Source: CAVSUR01 sp963846005 (lineage in GTDB: Bacteria; Actinomycetota; Actinomycetes; Streptosporangiales; Streptosporangiaceae). From it: a stretch of DNA of 64,000 nucleotides. The translations under genes and the position numbers were made by a program. Positions within the stretch are counted from its first letter, which is position 1, and the number at the start of each line of letters is the position of its first letter. The stretch lies in NCBI GenBank assembly GCA_963846005.1, contig CAWJUH010000005.1, positions 1-64,000 on the forward strand, in the 5' to 3' direction. The notes under the pieces were generated by a model, which saw nothing but the letters and a program-made list of their open reading frames with translations, was not told the origin of the DNA and made no database searches. Positions 9,283 through 18,287 of this stretch are shown one piece after another.

Positions 9283-9487
9283 ATGGACTTTATCATCCCA
9301 GGTCAGAGCGGTCGGCGGCACGTGCGAGGCCGCCTTGATCTCGGCGACCGCCTGCCAGGTTAGCCGCTCCGACCCCGCATACCCCATCGCGGTGATCTTC
9401 CTGTACGCCACATCGGCGCAGCCATCGGCAGGGGGTGACTAATCTGCGCTGGCAAGCCGGTGGTGAGGTCGCACCGGCAGGCACCCC

Positions 9488-12400
9488 TTACTTCAGCGCC
9501 GTCTTGGGCCTTGTTCCGGGTCTTTCGCGTGTCAGGTCGGCGGCGCGGTCTAGCAGCGGCTGGCAGCCCAACCGCGCGGCGATGTCGCGGGCCTCGCTGA
9601 TGGCCGTTTCGGCGGCTTCGGTGTCTCCCAGGGAGGTGAGGTACTGAGCATTGTCAAGCAGGCCGTGCGCGAGGTGGTAGGGCGTGCTCTGCTCGCGCAT
9701 GATTCTGATGGCGGTGGCGAAGGCTGCGGTAGCGGCCGGGTCTCCGCTGCTGGCGGCGAGGCGGGCGCGGGCCAGGTCGCGTTCGGCGCGCTGCATGGGG
9801 GCCAGCTGCCCGGGCCGGTAGCGGTCGAGCAGGGCCAGTAGCTCGGCGGCGGCGGCGGTGTCGGCGAGGTCGTGGCTGGCGCGGGCGGCCAGTGGCCAGG
9901 CCCACCGCACGTGTTCGTTGCTGATCTCCAGGGCGTCGGCGTGGCCGAGGACGGTCTGGGCGTGGCGCAACGCGGCGGCGGGCTGGCAGCGGGCGGCGGC
10001 GGTGAATGCTTCTGTGGCCGCGATGAGCGCCTGGTTCTCGGGGTCTTCGCTGGTCCGCAGGTCGCCCAGCCCGGCCAGGGTCGCCTGGGCGGCGGGGATG
10101 TCGCCGCGCAGCGCCGCCAGCCAGGCCTGGTAGCAGGAGAGGAACTCGATGTCGGCCAGGCCGTCGGCGTCGATGGCCTGGGCCAGCTCGGCCTCGGCGG
10201 TGTGCCAGTCGCCGGTCATCAGCAGCGCCTGGGCCAGGTTCGCGACCGCGAGCGCGAGGTAGTGGCGGGCGCCGGCCCGGCGCAGGTGGGCGGCGGCGGT
10301 ACGCGCGGCCTCCGCGCCGGCGGCGGGGTCGGTGCCGGTGACCGCGTCGGACAGGTTGACCAGCGCCTGGCCGAGAGGGAGGTTGTCGCCGGCCTGGGCG
10401 GCCAGCCGGGCGGCCTCCCGGAAGTAGGCGGCTGCCTCCGGCGCCCGGCCCGCGTAGGCGTGGCAGAGCCCGCGGGTGGTGAACAGGCCGGCCATGGTGG
10501 CGTCGTCCACGGCCAGGGCCTGGCCGAGAGCGAGCGCCTCGGCGGACAGCGCGTCCGCGGCGGGTGCGTCGGCGTCCAGCTCCAGCTTCGCCAGGTTGCC
10601 TATGGCCTGGACGGTATCGGTGTCGGGGTCTTCCCGCAGCACCGCCACGGCGGCGGTGAGCTGCTCGCGCGCCTCACTGTGCCGTCCCCACCGGCGCAGC
10701 GCCTCCCCGGCGATGGTCTGGGCGCGCGCGGCCGGGCGGGTATCGCCGCCCTGCCGGTACAGCTCCCCGGCGTGGCCGGCCTGCTCGACCGCCGCGGCGT
10801 AGTCGGCGTTGGTGAGGGCGGCACCGGCGGCGTGCTCCCACAACGCCGCGGCGGCTGCCTGCTGCCCGCCGGCGGCCCCCGCCAGGGTGAGCTGGGCGGC
10901 GGTGGCGTAGCTGGCGGCGGCCGGCGCCAGTGCGCCCGTCCGCCCGGCCCGCTGGGCCGCCCGGATCAGCGCCGCGATCGCCTGCTCCCGGATTTCTCCG
11001 GCATCGGGGTCGGCGGGGATGGTGTCCAGCGCGTCCAGGTAATGGCGGGCGATCACGTCGGCGACTTCCTCGCCGTCGCCGGGGAAGACGGCGCGCAGGT
11101 GGGCGGCGACCTTCAGGTGGCGGGCCTTGCGGTCGCGCCGGGACAGGGTGTCGTAGGCGACCTGGCGCAGCATGTTCTGGGCGAAGCCGTAGCTGCCCTT
11201 CTCCGGGGACAGTGGGTCGGCCGACACGGTGAACACCTCCCGGCGCACCAGCTCCGCCAGCGCCGTCCGCACCACGGCCTCGTCCTGCCCGGAGACCGCG
11301 ATCAGCGCCTCGGCCGGGAAGGTGGATCCCAGCACCGCCGCGTCGGCCACCAGCCGCCGCACGCCCGGGTCCAGGGCATCGAGGCGGGCGGCCAGCAGCG
11401 CGTGCAGGGTATCTGGCACGGCCAGCTCCCCGACATCGCCGACCAGCCGGTACACGCCCTCCACCGGCTGGACGATGTCACGGTCGATCAGCGACCGCAC
11501 CGTCTCCACCGCGAACAGCGGTATACCCTGCGCCTGGGCCGTCACCGACGCCCGGGCGGACGGCGGCATGCCGGGCACCAGGGCATCCACCAGCATGTCC
11601 ATCGACGCCGCATCCAGCGGGTCGAGGGTCAGCGTGGTCCGGTTCCGTCCGGCGCCGAACCTCGACCGCACCTGGCCCAGCTCGGGGCGGGCAAACACCA
11701 GCACGAAGATCGGCAGGTCCCGGGCCCAGTCGATGAGATGATCCAGGAAGTCCAGCAGCCCGGCGTCGGCGTAGTGGGCGTCCTCCACCAGCAATACCAG
11801 CGGTCCCTCGGCGGCGAGCGACTCGAAAAACAGCCGCCACCCGGCGAACAGCTCCTCCTGGCCCAGCGGCACCCCGCCATCCCCGGCGAAGGCCACCCCG
11901 AGCAGCCGGCCCAGCCGCAGCCCGATATACGCCCGCTCATCCGGGTCGGTGAGGAACTCTTCCAGCCTCGCCACCAGCCTGGCCGCCGCGACCTCCGCTG
12001 GGTCCTCCTCGGCGATGGAAAGCCGCTGACGGACCATCTCGGCCAGCGCCCAGAACGCCACCCCGTCCCCGTAGGACAGGCACCGCCCCTGGTGCCACCA
12101 CACCTCATCCTTGAGGCCGTCGATGTATTTGCGGAACTCCCAGTCCAGCCGCGACTTGCCCACCCCGGCCGGCCCGGACACCAGCACCATGCGCGGCACC
12201 CGCCGCTCGGCGGCGGCGTGGAACAGCTCCCGGATCGTGCGCAGCTCGGCGTCCCGGCCGATCAGCGGCGCCTCCAGCCCATCGACCCGCTGCGACCCGC
12301 CGACCCCGGCCAGCACCCGCACCGTCCGCCACAGACGCTGCGGTTCCGCCTTGCCCTTCAGCCGGTGCTCACCCGCGTCGGCGAACCCGACCCCGCCCGC

Positions 12401-13072
12401 CAGCCGCTGGGTCGCCAGGTCCACCAGCACAGTCCCGGGTTCGGCCGCCGCCTGCACCCGGGCCGCGGTATTCACCGGATCCCCGGCCACCATCCCCTCA
12501 TGGGCGGCACCCAGCGTCACCGCCACCTCGCCCGTGACCACCCCGGCCCGCGCCGCCAGCCCCGGCACGCCCGCCTCCGCGCCCAGGTCCGCGACCGCGC
12601 CCACCAGATCCAGCGCGGCGCGCACCGCCCGCTCGGCGTCCCCCTCCGCGGCCACCGGGGCTCCCCAGACCGCCATCACCGCATCCCCGATGAACTTCTC
12701 CACCACCCCCCCATACCGGCCGATCACCGTCCGCGCCACCCCGAAATACCGCGACAGCAGCTCCCGCACCGCCTCCGGGTCCCGCGACTCCGACAGCGGC
12801 GTGAAACCCACCACATCGCAGAACAGCACCGAGCACACCCGCCGCTCCGCCACCGGCCCAGCAGCCGCTACGGCGGCGCCCGGAGGCGCTGACGTCCTCA
12901 CCGGCGGTGCCGGCGCCCGATCAGACAGTTGCTGCCCGCACGAACGGCAGAACGGCTTTCCCGGTGTGACCGGCTCACCACATGATGGGCACCGCCCCAA
13001 AGGAGCGCCGCAGTCCTCGCAGAACCGGTCGTCATCACCCCGGGACGCACCGCACCGCGGACACGTCACCAC
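9488..13072 (-). CDS. Zinc-ribbon / adenylate cyclase / AAA ATPase / TPR signalling protein
   Basis: A protein of 1194 residues. Residues 1-45 hold a double zinc ribbon (CPRCGA, CEDCG, CPSCG, CRSCG). Residues about 78-245 are a class III nucleotide cyclase domain with metal-binding Asp86 in FCDVVGFT and a second Asp in FIGDAVMAVWG, plus NTAARVQAAAEPG. A STAND/AAA-type ATPase follows, with Walker A GPAGVGKS (Lys306) and a hydrophobic Walker B (LVLLVEDAHYAD). The rest, from about residue 640, is alanine-rich TPR-like helical repeats. This is the known actinobacterial cyclase-ATPase architecture for signal-dependent cAMP production or regulation. GTG 13072 (or 13069) is chosen because AGGAGG lies 12 bases upstream and the first zinc ribbon follows at once; the frame is open for about 280 more codons of non-protein-like sequence. 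It is a single gene with no operon partner. Confidence 0.85.
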   Translation of the reverse strand: MVTCPRCGASRGDDDRFCEDCGAPLGRCPSCGEPVTPGKPFCRSCGQQLSDRAPAPPVRTSAPPGAAVAAAGPVAERRVCSVLFCDVVGFTPLSESRDPEAVRELLSRYFGVARTVIGRYGGVVEKFIGDAVMAVWGAPVAAEGDAERAVRAALDLVGAVADLGAEAGVPGLAARAGVVTGEVAVTLGAAHEGMVAGDPVNTAARVQAAAEPGTVLVDLATQRLAGGVGFADAGEHRLKGKAEPQRLWRTVRVLAGVGGSQRVDGLEAPLIGRDAELRTIRELFHAAAERRVPRMVLVSGPAGVGKSRLDWEFRKYIDGLKDEVWWHQGRCLSYGDGVAFWALAEMVRQRLSIAEEDPAEVAAARLVARLEEFLTDPDERAYIGLRLGRLLGVAFAGDGGVPLGQEELFAGWRLFFESLAAEGPLVLLVEDAHYADAGLLDFLDHLIDWARDLPIFVLVFARPELGQVRSRFGAGRNRTTLTLDPLDAASMDMLVDALVPGMPPSARASVTAQAQGIPLFAVETVRSLIDRDIVQPVEGVYRLVGDVGELAVPDTLHALLAARLDALDPGVRRLVADAAVLGSTFPAEALIAVSGQDEAVVRTALAELVRREVFTVSADPLSPEKGSYGFAQNMLRQVAYDTLSRRDRKARHLKVAAHLRAVFPGDGEEVADVIARHYLDALDTIPADPDAGEIREQAIAALIRAAQRAGRTGALAPAAASYATAAQLTLAGAAGGQQAAAAALWEHAAGAALTNADYAAAVEQAGHAGELYRQGGDTRPAARAQTIAGEALRRWGRHSEAREQLTAAVAVLREDPDTDTVQAIGNLAKLELDADAPAADALSAEALALGQALAVDDATMAGLFTTRGLCHAYAGRAPEAAAYFREAARLAAQAGDNLPLGQALVNLSDAVTGTDPAAGAEAARTAAAHLRRAGARHYLALAVANLAQALLMTGDWHTAEAELAQAIDADGLADIEFLSCYQAWLAALRGDIPAAQATLAGLGDLRTSEDPENQALIAATEAFTAAARCQPAAALRHAQTVLGHADALEISNEHVRWAWPLAARASHDLADTAAAAELLALLDRYRPGQLAPMQRAERDLARARLAASSGDPAATAAFATAIRIMREQSTPYHLAHGLLDNAQYLTSLGDTEAAETAISEARDIAARLGCQPLLDRAADLTRERPGTRPKTALK

Positions 13073-13311
13073 GAGGCATTTATACCTCCTGGCCACCCCC
13101 CAGGTACAAGGTCGGCTCCCGCCCGGCCCGGTCCCATGCCAGATCAGCGTCCCCCGGCCGGGCATGACAGCGAAGCACCGACTGGACCCTCGGCGCATCA
13201 GGCCGCGGCCCGGCTCCTCCACAAGAATGCGCGCAGAACTGCGTAACTCGGCGCGTGGACGTGCCGGATGCCCTGGCATGCGCTTACGCGCTCCTATTCG
13301 GCGATCTGTCC

Positions 13312-14109
13312 TCACACTGCCTCTGAGCGCACGCCGCCGCGCTGGCGGCGGTTGGCAAGCCGGGCAGCACGCGTCATCGCGGCGCAAGGGGATCTGAGAC
13401 GGGGGAGCAGCATAGTGAGCAGCGGGATCAGTGTGGTTTTGCCGCTGCCGCTGGTGCCGATCACGACCTGGTGCGCGCGCATCCGCGGGTACGGCAGCCG
13501 GGCCAGCGGGCCGGCCCGCTGGCCGACCGACCGGATCACCGCCCCGGCGACCAGGTCGCCGCGCCGGGTGGTGAGCGGGACCGAGCCGGGCGCGGCGATC
13601 CGGGCCCGGGCCGCCGCGGCCTGGTGCCGCCACTGGCGCGCGCCGAACGCCGCGGCCGAGTCCGGTGCCGTGCCGCCCGCGCCCGTCGTCATCGCGCGGA
13701 TCCGGTAAGACCAGGCCAGGCCGCCGCCGGCCAGCCCGAGCGGCAGCGCCGCCGGCGCGACCGTCACCGCCGCGGCCGCCAGCCGCCCGGCCGCGGCCAG
13801 CCGCCAGAACTGCGGCCAGACCCGGTACGGGCTGGCGAGCACGCCGAGCGGGCCGGGATGCCGGACCGCCGTCACGGCCAGCCAGACCGCGACCATCGGG
13901 CCGCACCACAGTGCGGCGCCGTACAGCCGCCGCGGCGGCCAGCCGCGCAGCCAGCCCGCGCCGGCCGCGCCCGCCGCGATCAGCGAGGCCGGCGCCGCCG
14001 CGGCGAGCAGGGCGGCCGCGGCCGCCGCGGCGAGCACGACGGCGGTCACGCGCAGCGCCAGCCCGCCGCCGCGGCGGTAGCCGCCGCGGCCGCTCCGCAG
14101 GCGGCTCAC
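13312..14109 (-). pseudogene. Truncated ATP/GTP-binding (TraB/VirD4-like) protein
   Basis: GTG 14109 overlaps the stop of the upstream replication-relaxation gene (GTGA). The readable protein has two hydrophobic stretches near the N-terminus (RVTAVVLAAAAAAALL and a second around WLRGWPPRRLYGAAL). It then reads ARLPYPRMRAHQVVIGTSGSGKTTLI, the Walker A region of conjugation-type ATPases found beside replication-relaxation proteins in actinomycete integrative elements. Right after the P-loop (about 13420) the sequence turns into unrelated residues and stops at 13312. The Walker B and the rest of the motor, usually several hundred residues more, are missing. It is a broken remnant. Confidence 0.65.
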
Positions 14110-14858
14110 CGGCCCGGCCCCGGGCCGGGGGCAGGCAGGTGGCCGGCGTCCGGCAGCGCCCGGATCTCGATCTGCCCGGCCGCCGGGCCGAGCGTGCTCC
14201 GCGCCCGGGTGACGACCGGCCGCGCGGCCGGGGCGCACACGTACAGCACCCGGGCGTGCCGCGGCGGCCGCCCGGGCTCGCGGGCCTGCGCCGCCGGGCT
14301 GCCGTAGTCGCCGGTGCGGCCGAGCAGCTCGCGCATGATCTCGGCGGTCCGCCGCACGGTCTTGCGGGTCAGCTCCGCCTCGACCGCCCAGCACTCGCCG
14401 GCCCACGGCACGCCCGTGCCGTCGGGCCAGTGCACTTCGCCGTCGGGCAGATGCTCGCGCAAGCCCACCCGGCCGCCCATCCGGGCTCGCAGCCGCCGCT
14501 CGCTGCGCCAGTAGCCGCCCGCCGCCTGCCAGGCCGCGGTCGGCTCCAGCGCGAGCCGGACCGCGGTGACCGCCCGGATGTGCGCGAGCCGGCCTAACGC
14601 GGGCGGCGCCGCCTGGTACGGCAGCCCGCAGCGAGCCAGGCCCGCGCGGGTCAGCCAGACCCAGGCCGGGCCGGGCCCGAGGCGGGCGAGATCGGCGTGG
14701 CCGCGGGACCGCCACGACGACGCCACGGCCCGGGCGCGCGGCGGCGGCACGCCGAGCACCACGGCGAGCTGGTCGAGCTGCAGCCCGTACATCTCGCCGG
14801 CCAGCAGCAGCGCGGCGGCGTCGCGAGCCGGCCCGCGCGTCCCCTCGGCCGAGATCAC
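14106..14858 (-). CDS. Replication-relaxation family protein
   Basis: A 250-residue basic protein with an N-terminal winged-helix region (AAALLLAGEMYGLQLDQLAVVLG, WLTRAGLARCGLPY). The central part reads HIRAVTAVRLALE, WRSERRLRAR, HLPDGEVHWPDG and WAVEAELTRKTVRRTAEI, the acidic WAVEVELT-like core of the actinobacterial replication-relaxation/MobC-like family. These proteins usually pair with a TraB/FtsK-like ATPase in integrated conjugative elements, and the pair is preserved here, translationally coupled, although the ATPase is truncated. The ATG at 14858 is the only start supported. It probably marks the relic of an integrated element. Confidence 0.7.
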   Translation of the reverse strand: MISAEGTRGPARDAAALLLAGEMYGLQLDQLAVVLGVPPPRARAVASSWRSRGHADLARLGPGPAWVWLTRAGLARCGLPYQAAPPALGRLAHIRAVTAVRLALEPTAAWQAAGGYWRSERRLRARMGGRVGLREHLPDGEVHWPDGTGVPWAGECWAVEAELTRKTVRRTAEIMRELLGRTGDYGSPAAQAREPGRPPRHARVLYVCAPAARPVVTRARSTLGPAAGQIEIRALPDAGHLPAPGPGPGR

Positions 14859-15067
14859 AGGGTCATCTCATCACGGTGCGCTCCGGTTTACCCAGATCCG
14901 CGCGGCGGCGACGCGCCGGGCGCCGGACGGGTACTGGCATTGCGGGAATGGCTCAGGCACAATGACAGTGCAGGACTGTGGCATGGCGCTTATGCAGCCG
15001 TCAGGCCCGGTCAGCGGCGCAGGTCCGTTGGGGAAGGCGAATCTCGTCCGCTGGCAGGGAGGCCCTG

Positions 15068-15721
15068 GTGACTGTTCGTGGCGTGCTGCACGTCCACTCT
15101 GCGCCCCCGGCGCTGAGCCCGCACATCGAGTGGGCCGTCGCCGGGGTGCTCGGCGTGCCCGTGACCTTGCCGTGGGCCGACCAGCCCGCCTCGCCCGGGA
15201 TGCTCCGCACCGAGCTGGACTGGGAAGGCAGGCCCGGTGCCGCGGGAGCGATCACCTCGGCGCTGGCCGGGTGGAACCGGCTGCGGTTCGAGGTGACCGA
15301 GGAGGCCAGCCCGGGCTGCGACGCGGTCCGCTACAGCTACACGCCGGGCCTCGGCACCTTCTGCGCCGTCACCGCGGCGAACGGCGACGTGCTGGTGCCC
15401 GAGGGGCGGCTCCGGGCGGCGCTGACCCTGGCCGGGCTGATGGGCGGCCCATCGGCCGTGTCAATGGCCGGTATATCGGCAGAGCCTGTTACCGGCAAAC
15501 CGGCGGAGCTTGTTGTCGATAAACCGACTGCGGATCCGGCGGATAGCGGGACCGGGGCCGATGACGGCGAGCGGCCCGCGATGCGGCATCCGGCGCTGGG
15601 CGGCTCGCTGGCAGCCGAGCTGAGGTTGCTGCTCGGCCAGCCGTGGGACGACGAGCTTGAGCCGTTCCGGCACGCGGGCGCCGGCGCGCCGGTCCGCTGG
15701 CTGCATGCCGCGAGCGGCTGA
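15068..15721 (+). CDS. DUF3145 domain-containing protein
   Basis: A 217-residue protein closely matching the actinobacterial DUF3145 family: start motif TVRGVLHVHSAPPALSPHIEW, middle WNRLRFEVTEEASPGCDAVRYSYTPGLG, and end LLGQPWDDELEPFRHAG with APVRWLHAASG. The function of the family is unknown. GTG 15068 was chosen over an upstream ATG because GGGAGG lies five bases before it and family members begin at this point. A roughly 45-residue variable insert rich in Ala, Pro, Asp and Thr (near residues 135-175) separates the two conserved parts and is longer than I would expect. It stands alone. Confidence 0.9.
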   Translation: MTVRGVLHVHSAPPALSPHIEWAVAGVLGVPVTLPWADQPASPGMLRTELDWEGRPGAAGAITSALAGWNRLRFEVTEEASPGCDAVRYSYTPGLGTFCAVTAANGDVLVPEGRLRAALTLAGLMGGPSAVSMAGISAEPVTGKPAELVVDKPTADPADSGTGADDGERPAMRHPALGGSLAAELRLLLGQPWDDELEPFRHAGAGAPVRWLHAASG

Positions 15722-15799
15722 GGGAACACTGAAAGTAGCCACTCGATTACCCTCGGCAAACGATCGCACTCTCGGTGCCGTAAGGGTTGCGGGCCGCGC

Positions 15800-15829
15800 T
15801 TGACAGAGCCAGCTGCCGCTGCCTACAGT
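15800..15829 (+). promoter_or_regulatory. Candidate sigma-70-type promoter upstream of the ECF sigma gene
   Basis: TTGACA at 15800-15805 and TACAGT at 15824-15829 are separated by 18 bases. The expected transcript start near 15836 would leave a leader of about 250 bases before the sigma factor gene, room for the small coupled open frame at 15955. It rests on sequence pattern alone. Confidence 0.4.
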
Positions 15830-15954
15830 CCACAGTTACGGAGAGTGACCGCCCGCCGGGCGGGCCGCCCGGCAGCGGGCGGGCCAGGCGGCCAGCCGGA
15901 ACCTGCCGGCCGCCGGGGGGAAGCACGCAGGGCCAGCCGGGCCCGGACGAGGCG

Positions 15955-16086
15955 ATGATGGCTGCGCAGGACGAGGGCGAGCAGGCGGATAGCTTGATGC
16001 AAACGATTGCCGGTACCCGGGAGCGGGACCGGGACCGGTCAGCTGCCGCGGCGGGCCGAGAGCAGCAGAACGGGGGGATCCGATGA
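15955..16086 (+). CDS. Possible small leader protein coupled to the ECF sigma gene
   Basis: A 43-residue open frame starting at ATG 15955 or 15958 (GAGG just upstream), rich in Gln, Glu, Asp and Arg (MMAAQDEGEQADSLMQTIAG and then an RERDRDR run). Its TGA overlaps the ATG of the sigma gene at 16083 (ATGA), which would couple their translation. No domain is recognised. It may be a leader peptide or chance; the overlap and the position downstream of a fair promoter are the only support. Confidence 0.3.
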   Translation: MMAAQDEGEQADSLMQTIAGTRERDRDRSAAAAGREQQNGGIR

Positions 16087-16637
16087 GCAGTGCGGCTCAG
16101 CTAGCGGACCAGCACCAGGTGTTCGAGCGCGAGGTGTTCCCGCTGCGCAGCCAGCTGTACCCGGCAGCGCTGCGGATGACCCGCAACCGCGCGGACGCCG
16201 AGGACCTGGTGCAGGAGACGTTCACCCGCGCGTACGCCGCGTTCGGCACGTTCACGCCGGGCACGAACCTGCGCGCCTGGCTGCACCGGATCCTGGCCAA
16301 CGTGTTCATCAACAGCTGCCGCAAGCGCCGCCGCGAGCCCGCGCAGGCGCCGTGGGCCGACGTCGCGGAGCTGGGCAGCCCGGTGCAGCCGGGCCGCCTG
16401 GCCCGGTCGGCGGAGGACGAGGCGCTGGACGGCCTGACCGACTCCGAGGTGATGCGGGCGCTGCGCAGGCTGCCCGGCAGCTACGGCGCCGCCGTCTACC
16501 TGGCCGACGTCGAGGGTTATTCCTACAAGGAGATCGCGCAGCTGCTCGGCACCCCGATCGGCACCGTCATGTCCCGGCTGCACCGCGGCCGGACCAAGCT
16601 GCGCGAGTCGCTGGCGGCGGGCGCCCGGGCCGCCTGA
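16083..16637 (+). CDS. ECF-type RNA polymerase sigma factor (SigR-like)
   Basis: A 184-residue sigma-70 of the ECF type. Region 2 is visible as ALRMTRNRADAEDLVQETF with TRAYAAFGTF (the -10-binding helix), and RAWLHRILANVFINSCRKRR follows. Region 4 is LRRLPGSYGAAVYLADVEGY, with the HTH in YKEIAQLLGTPIGTVMSRLH. Sequence style is closest to the SigR group, which handles thiol or redox stress. The usual partner anti-sigma (RsrA, a zinc-binding protein) is not encoded next to it: the next gene is convergent accD. Control is therefore either by a distant anti-sigma or transcriptional. The start at ATG 16083 follows GGGGGG AT-spaced sequence; a small open frame overlaps it. Confidence 0.9.
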   Translation: MSSAAQLADQHQVFEREVFPLRSQLYPAALRMTRNRADAEDLVQETFTRAYAAFGTFTPGTNLRAWLHRILANVFINSCRKRRREPAQAPWADVAELGSPVQPGRLARSAEDEALDGLTDSEVMRALRRLPGSYGAAVYLADVEGYSYKEIAQLLGTPIGTVMSRLHRGRTKLRESLAAGARAA

Positions 16638-16644
16638 CCGCCTG

Positions 16645-16670
16645 ACCGCGCGGCGCCCGGCGCGGGCGGT
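16645..16670. terminator. Possible shared hairpin between convergent genes
   Basis: A GC-rich imperfect inverted repeat with outer arms ACCGC and GCGGT fills the short gap between the sigma gene (+) and accD (-). There is no T-run on either side, so it is only a candidate for a bidirectional terminator. Confidence 0.3.
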
Positions 16671-18217
16671 TACAGCGGGATGTTGCCGTGCGCGCCGCGG
16701 CAGGCCGGGGCGGCGGCGATGGCCTCGATCACCGCCTGGCGGGTGCTGGCCGGCTCGATGATCTCGTCCACCACGCTCAGCTCGACCGCCCGCGGCAGGC
16801 CGCCTGCCTGCTCGGTGTGCCGGGCCGCCAGCTCGGCCTCCACGTCGTGGCGCTGCCCCGGGTCCGTCGCGGCCAGCGTGCGCCGGTGCAGGATCCGGAC
16901 CGCGGCCACCGCGCCCATCACCGCGATCTCGGCGCCCGGCCAGGCGAAGACGCGGGTGGCGCCGAGCGAGCGCGAGTTCATCGCGATGTAGGCGCCGCCG
17001 TAGGCCTTGCGGGTGATCAGCGTGACCCGCGGCACGACCGCCTCGGCGAACGCGTGCAGCAGCTTGGCGCCGCGGCGGACCACGCCGTCCCATTCCTGGC
17101 CGACGCCGGGCAGGTAGCCGGGGGTGTCGACCAGCACGACCAGCGGGACGCCGAACGCGTCGCACATCCGCACGAACCGCGCGGCCTTCTCCGCCGAGTG
17201 GGTGTCGAGGCAGCCGCCGAGGCGCAGCGGGTTGTTGGCGATCACGCCCACGGTCGCGCCGTCCAGCCGGCCGAGCGCGGTGACGATGTTGGGCGCCCAG
17301 CGCGGGTGCAGCTCGACGCCCGGCCCGTCGAGCAGGGCGCTGACCACCGGATGCACGTCGTAGGCGCGCCGGGCCGACTCGGGCAGCAGCGCCGACAAGT
17401 CGGTACCCGGCCCGCCGTGCTCTGGCCCGCTGCCGCCGGGCGCGCCCATGCGGCCCGGCGCGCCGAGCAGCAGCGCCAGCTCGCGGGCCCGGGCCAGCGC
17501 CTCGGCGTCGGTGGCGGTCACCACGTGCACGACGCCGGAGCGGCGGCTGTGCGGCTCCGGGCCGCCGAGCCGGGCCATGTCCACGTCCTCGCCGGTCACG
17601 CTGCGCACCACGTCGGGGCCGGTGACGAAGATGCGGGCGTGGTCGGCCAGGATCACCACGTCGGTCAGCGCCGGGCCGTACGCCGCACCGCCGGCCGCCG
17701 CGCCCAGCACCACCGAGATCTGCGGGACCTTGCCCGAGGCCCTGGTCATGGCGGCGAACACCGCGCCGACCGCGTGCAGGCTCTCCACACCCTCCTGCAG
17801 CCGGGCCCCGCCCGAGTGCCACAGCCCGAGCACCGGGGCGCCGAGCGCCATCGCGCGCTCGTAGGCGGACACGATCGCCAGGCAGCCCGCGGTGCCGAGG
17901 GCGCCGCCCTGGCTGCGCGGGTCGCTGGCGAATGCGACCGTGGTCAGGCCGTCGATCCGGCCGGACCCGGCGCAGACGCCGCTGTCGTCGGCGGGCTGCA
18001 GCAGTTCCAGCGTGCCGGGGTCGAACAGCTGCTCCAGCCGGGCCACCGGGTCGCGGGTCAGCGTGGTGGCGCGGGCCGCCGGGGCGCCGTTCGCCGCCGC
18101 CGGAGCGGCGGGCGCGGCCGGGGCGGCCGGCCCGCGGCCGTTCGCCGCTGGCGGCCCGCCGCTGGCGGCGGGAACCGGGTGGCGGGTGGCGGGAACTCGG
18201 TTGTCGACGACGGTCAC
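16670..18217 (-). CDS. accD: Acyl-CoA carboxylase carboxyltransferase (beta) subunit
   Basis: A 515-residue carboxyltransferase with both crotonase-like halves. The N-terminal half has ARLEQLFDPGTLELL, FASDPRSQGGALGTAGCLAI and WHSGGARLQEGVESL. The C-terminal half has IVTALGRLDGATVGVIANNP, VDTPGYLPGVGQEWDGVVRR, RKAYGGAYIAMNS and PGAEIAVMGAVAAVRI. With a biotinylated alpha subunit (not in this window) it transfers a carboxyl group to acetyl- or propionyl-CoA, giving malonyl- or methylmalonyl-CoA. A low-complexity Ala/Pro leader covers residues about 10-60. GTG 18217 is chosen because GAGGAG precedes it by six bases; the frame is open 33 codons further. It lies last in the fabD-fabH-acpP-fabF-accD cluster, where it would feed the malonyl-CoA used by FabD. 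Confidence 0.9.
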   Translation of the reverse strand: MTVVDNRVPATRHPVPAASGGPPAANGRGPAAPAAPAAPAAANGAPAARATTLTRDPVARLEQLFDPGTLELLQPADDSGVCAGSGRIDGLTTVAFASDPRSQGGALGTAGCLAIVSAYERAMALGAPVLGLWHSGGARLQEGVESLHAVGAVFAAMTRASGKVPQISVVLGAAAGGAAYGPALTDVVILADHARIFVTGPDVVRSVTGEDVDMARLGGPEPHSRRSGVVHVVTATDAEALARARELALLLGAPGRMGAPGGSGPEHGGPGTDLSALLPESARRAYDVHPVVSALLDGPGVELHPRWAPNIVTALGRLDGATVGVIANNPLRLGGCLDTHSAEKAARFVRMCDAFGVPLVVLVDTPGYLPGVGQEWDGVVRRGAKLLHAFAEAVVPRVTLITRKAYGGAYIAMNSRSLGATRVFAWPGAEIAVMGAVAAVRILHRRTLAATDPGQRHDVEAELAARHTEQAGGLPRAVELSVVDEIIEPASTRQAVIEAIAAAPACRGAHGNIPL

Positions 18218-18287
18218 GTTGCTCTCCTCGGATCGGTGCGGCTCGCGGGCTTCGCCCGGACCCGGCCGGGCGGCAGGCCCGGCGGGG

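Noticed and set aside
9872..12892. Plus-strand open frame of about 1000 codons opposite the cyclase gene
   Set aside because: Low-complexity Gly/Arg/Gln/Val content and no domain; the minus strand encodes a recognisable multi-domain protein.
13073..13909. In-frame extension of the cyclase gene upstream to 13909
   Set aside because: The extra 280 codons are proline/arginine-rich without homology, while a ribosome-binding site and the zinc ribbons start at 13072.
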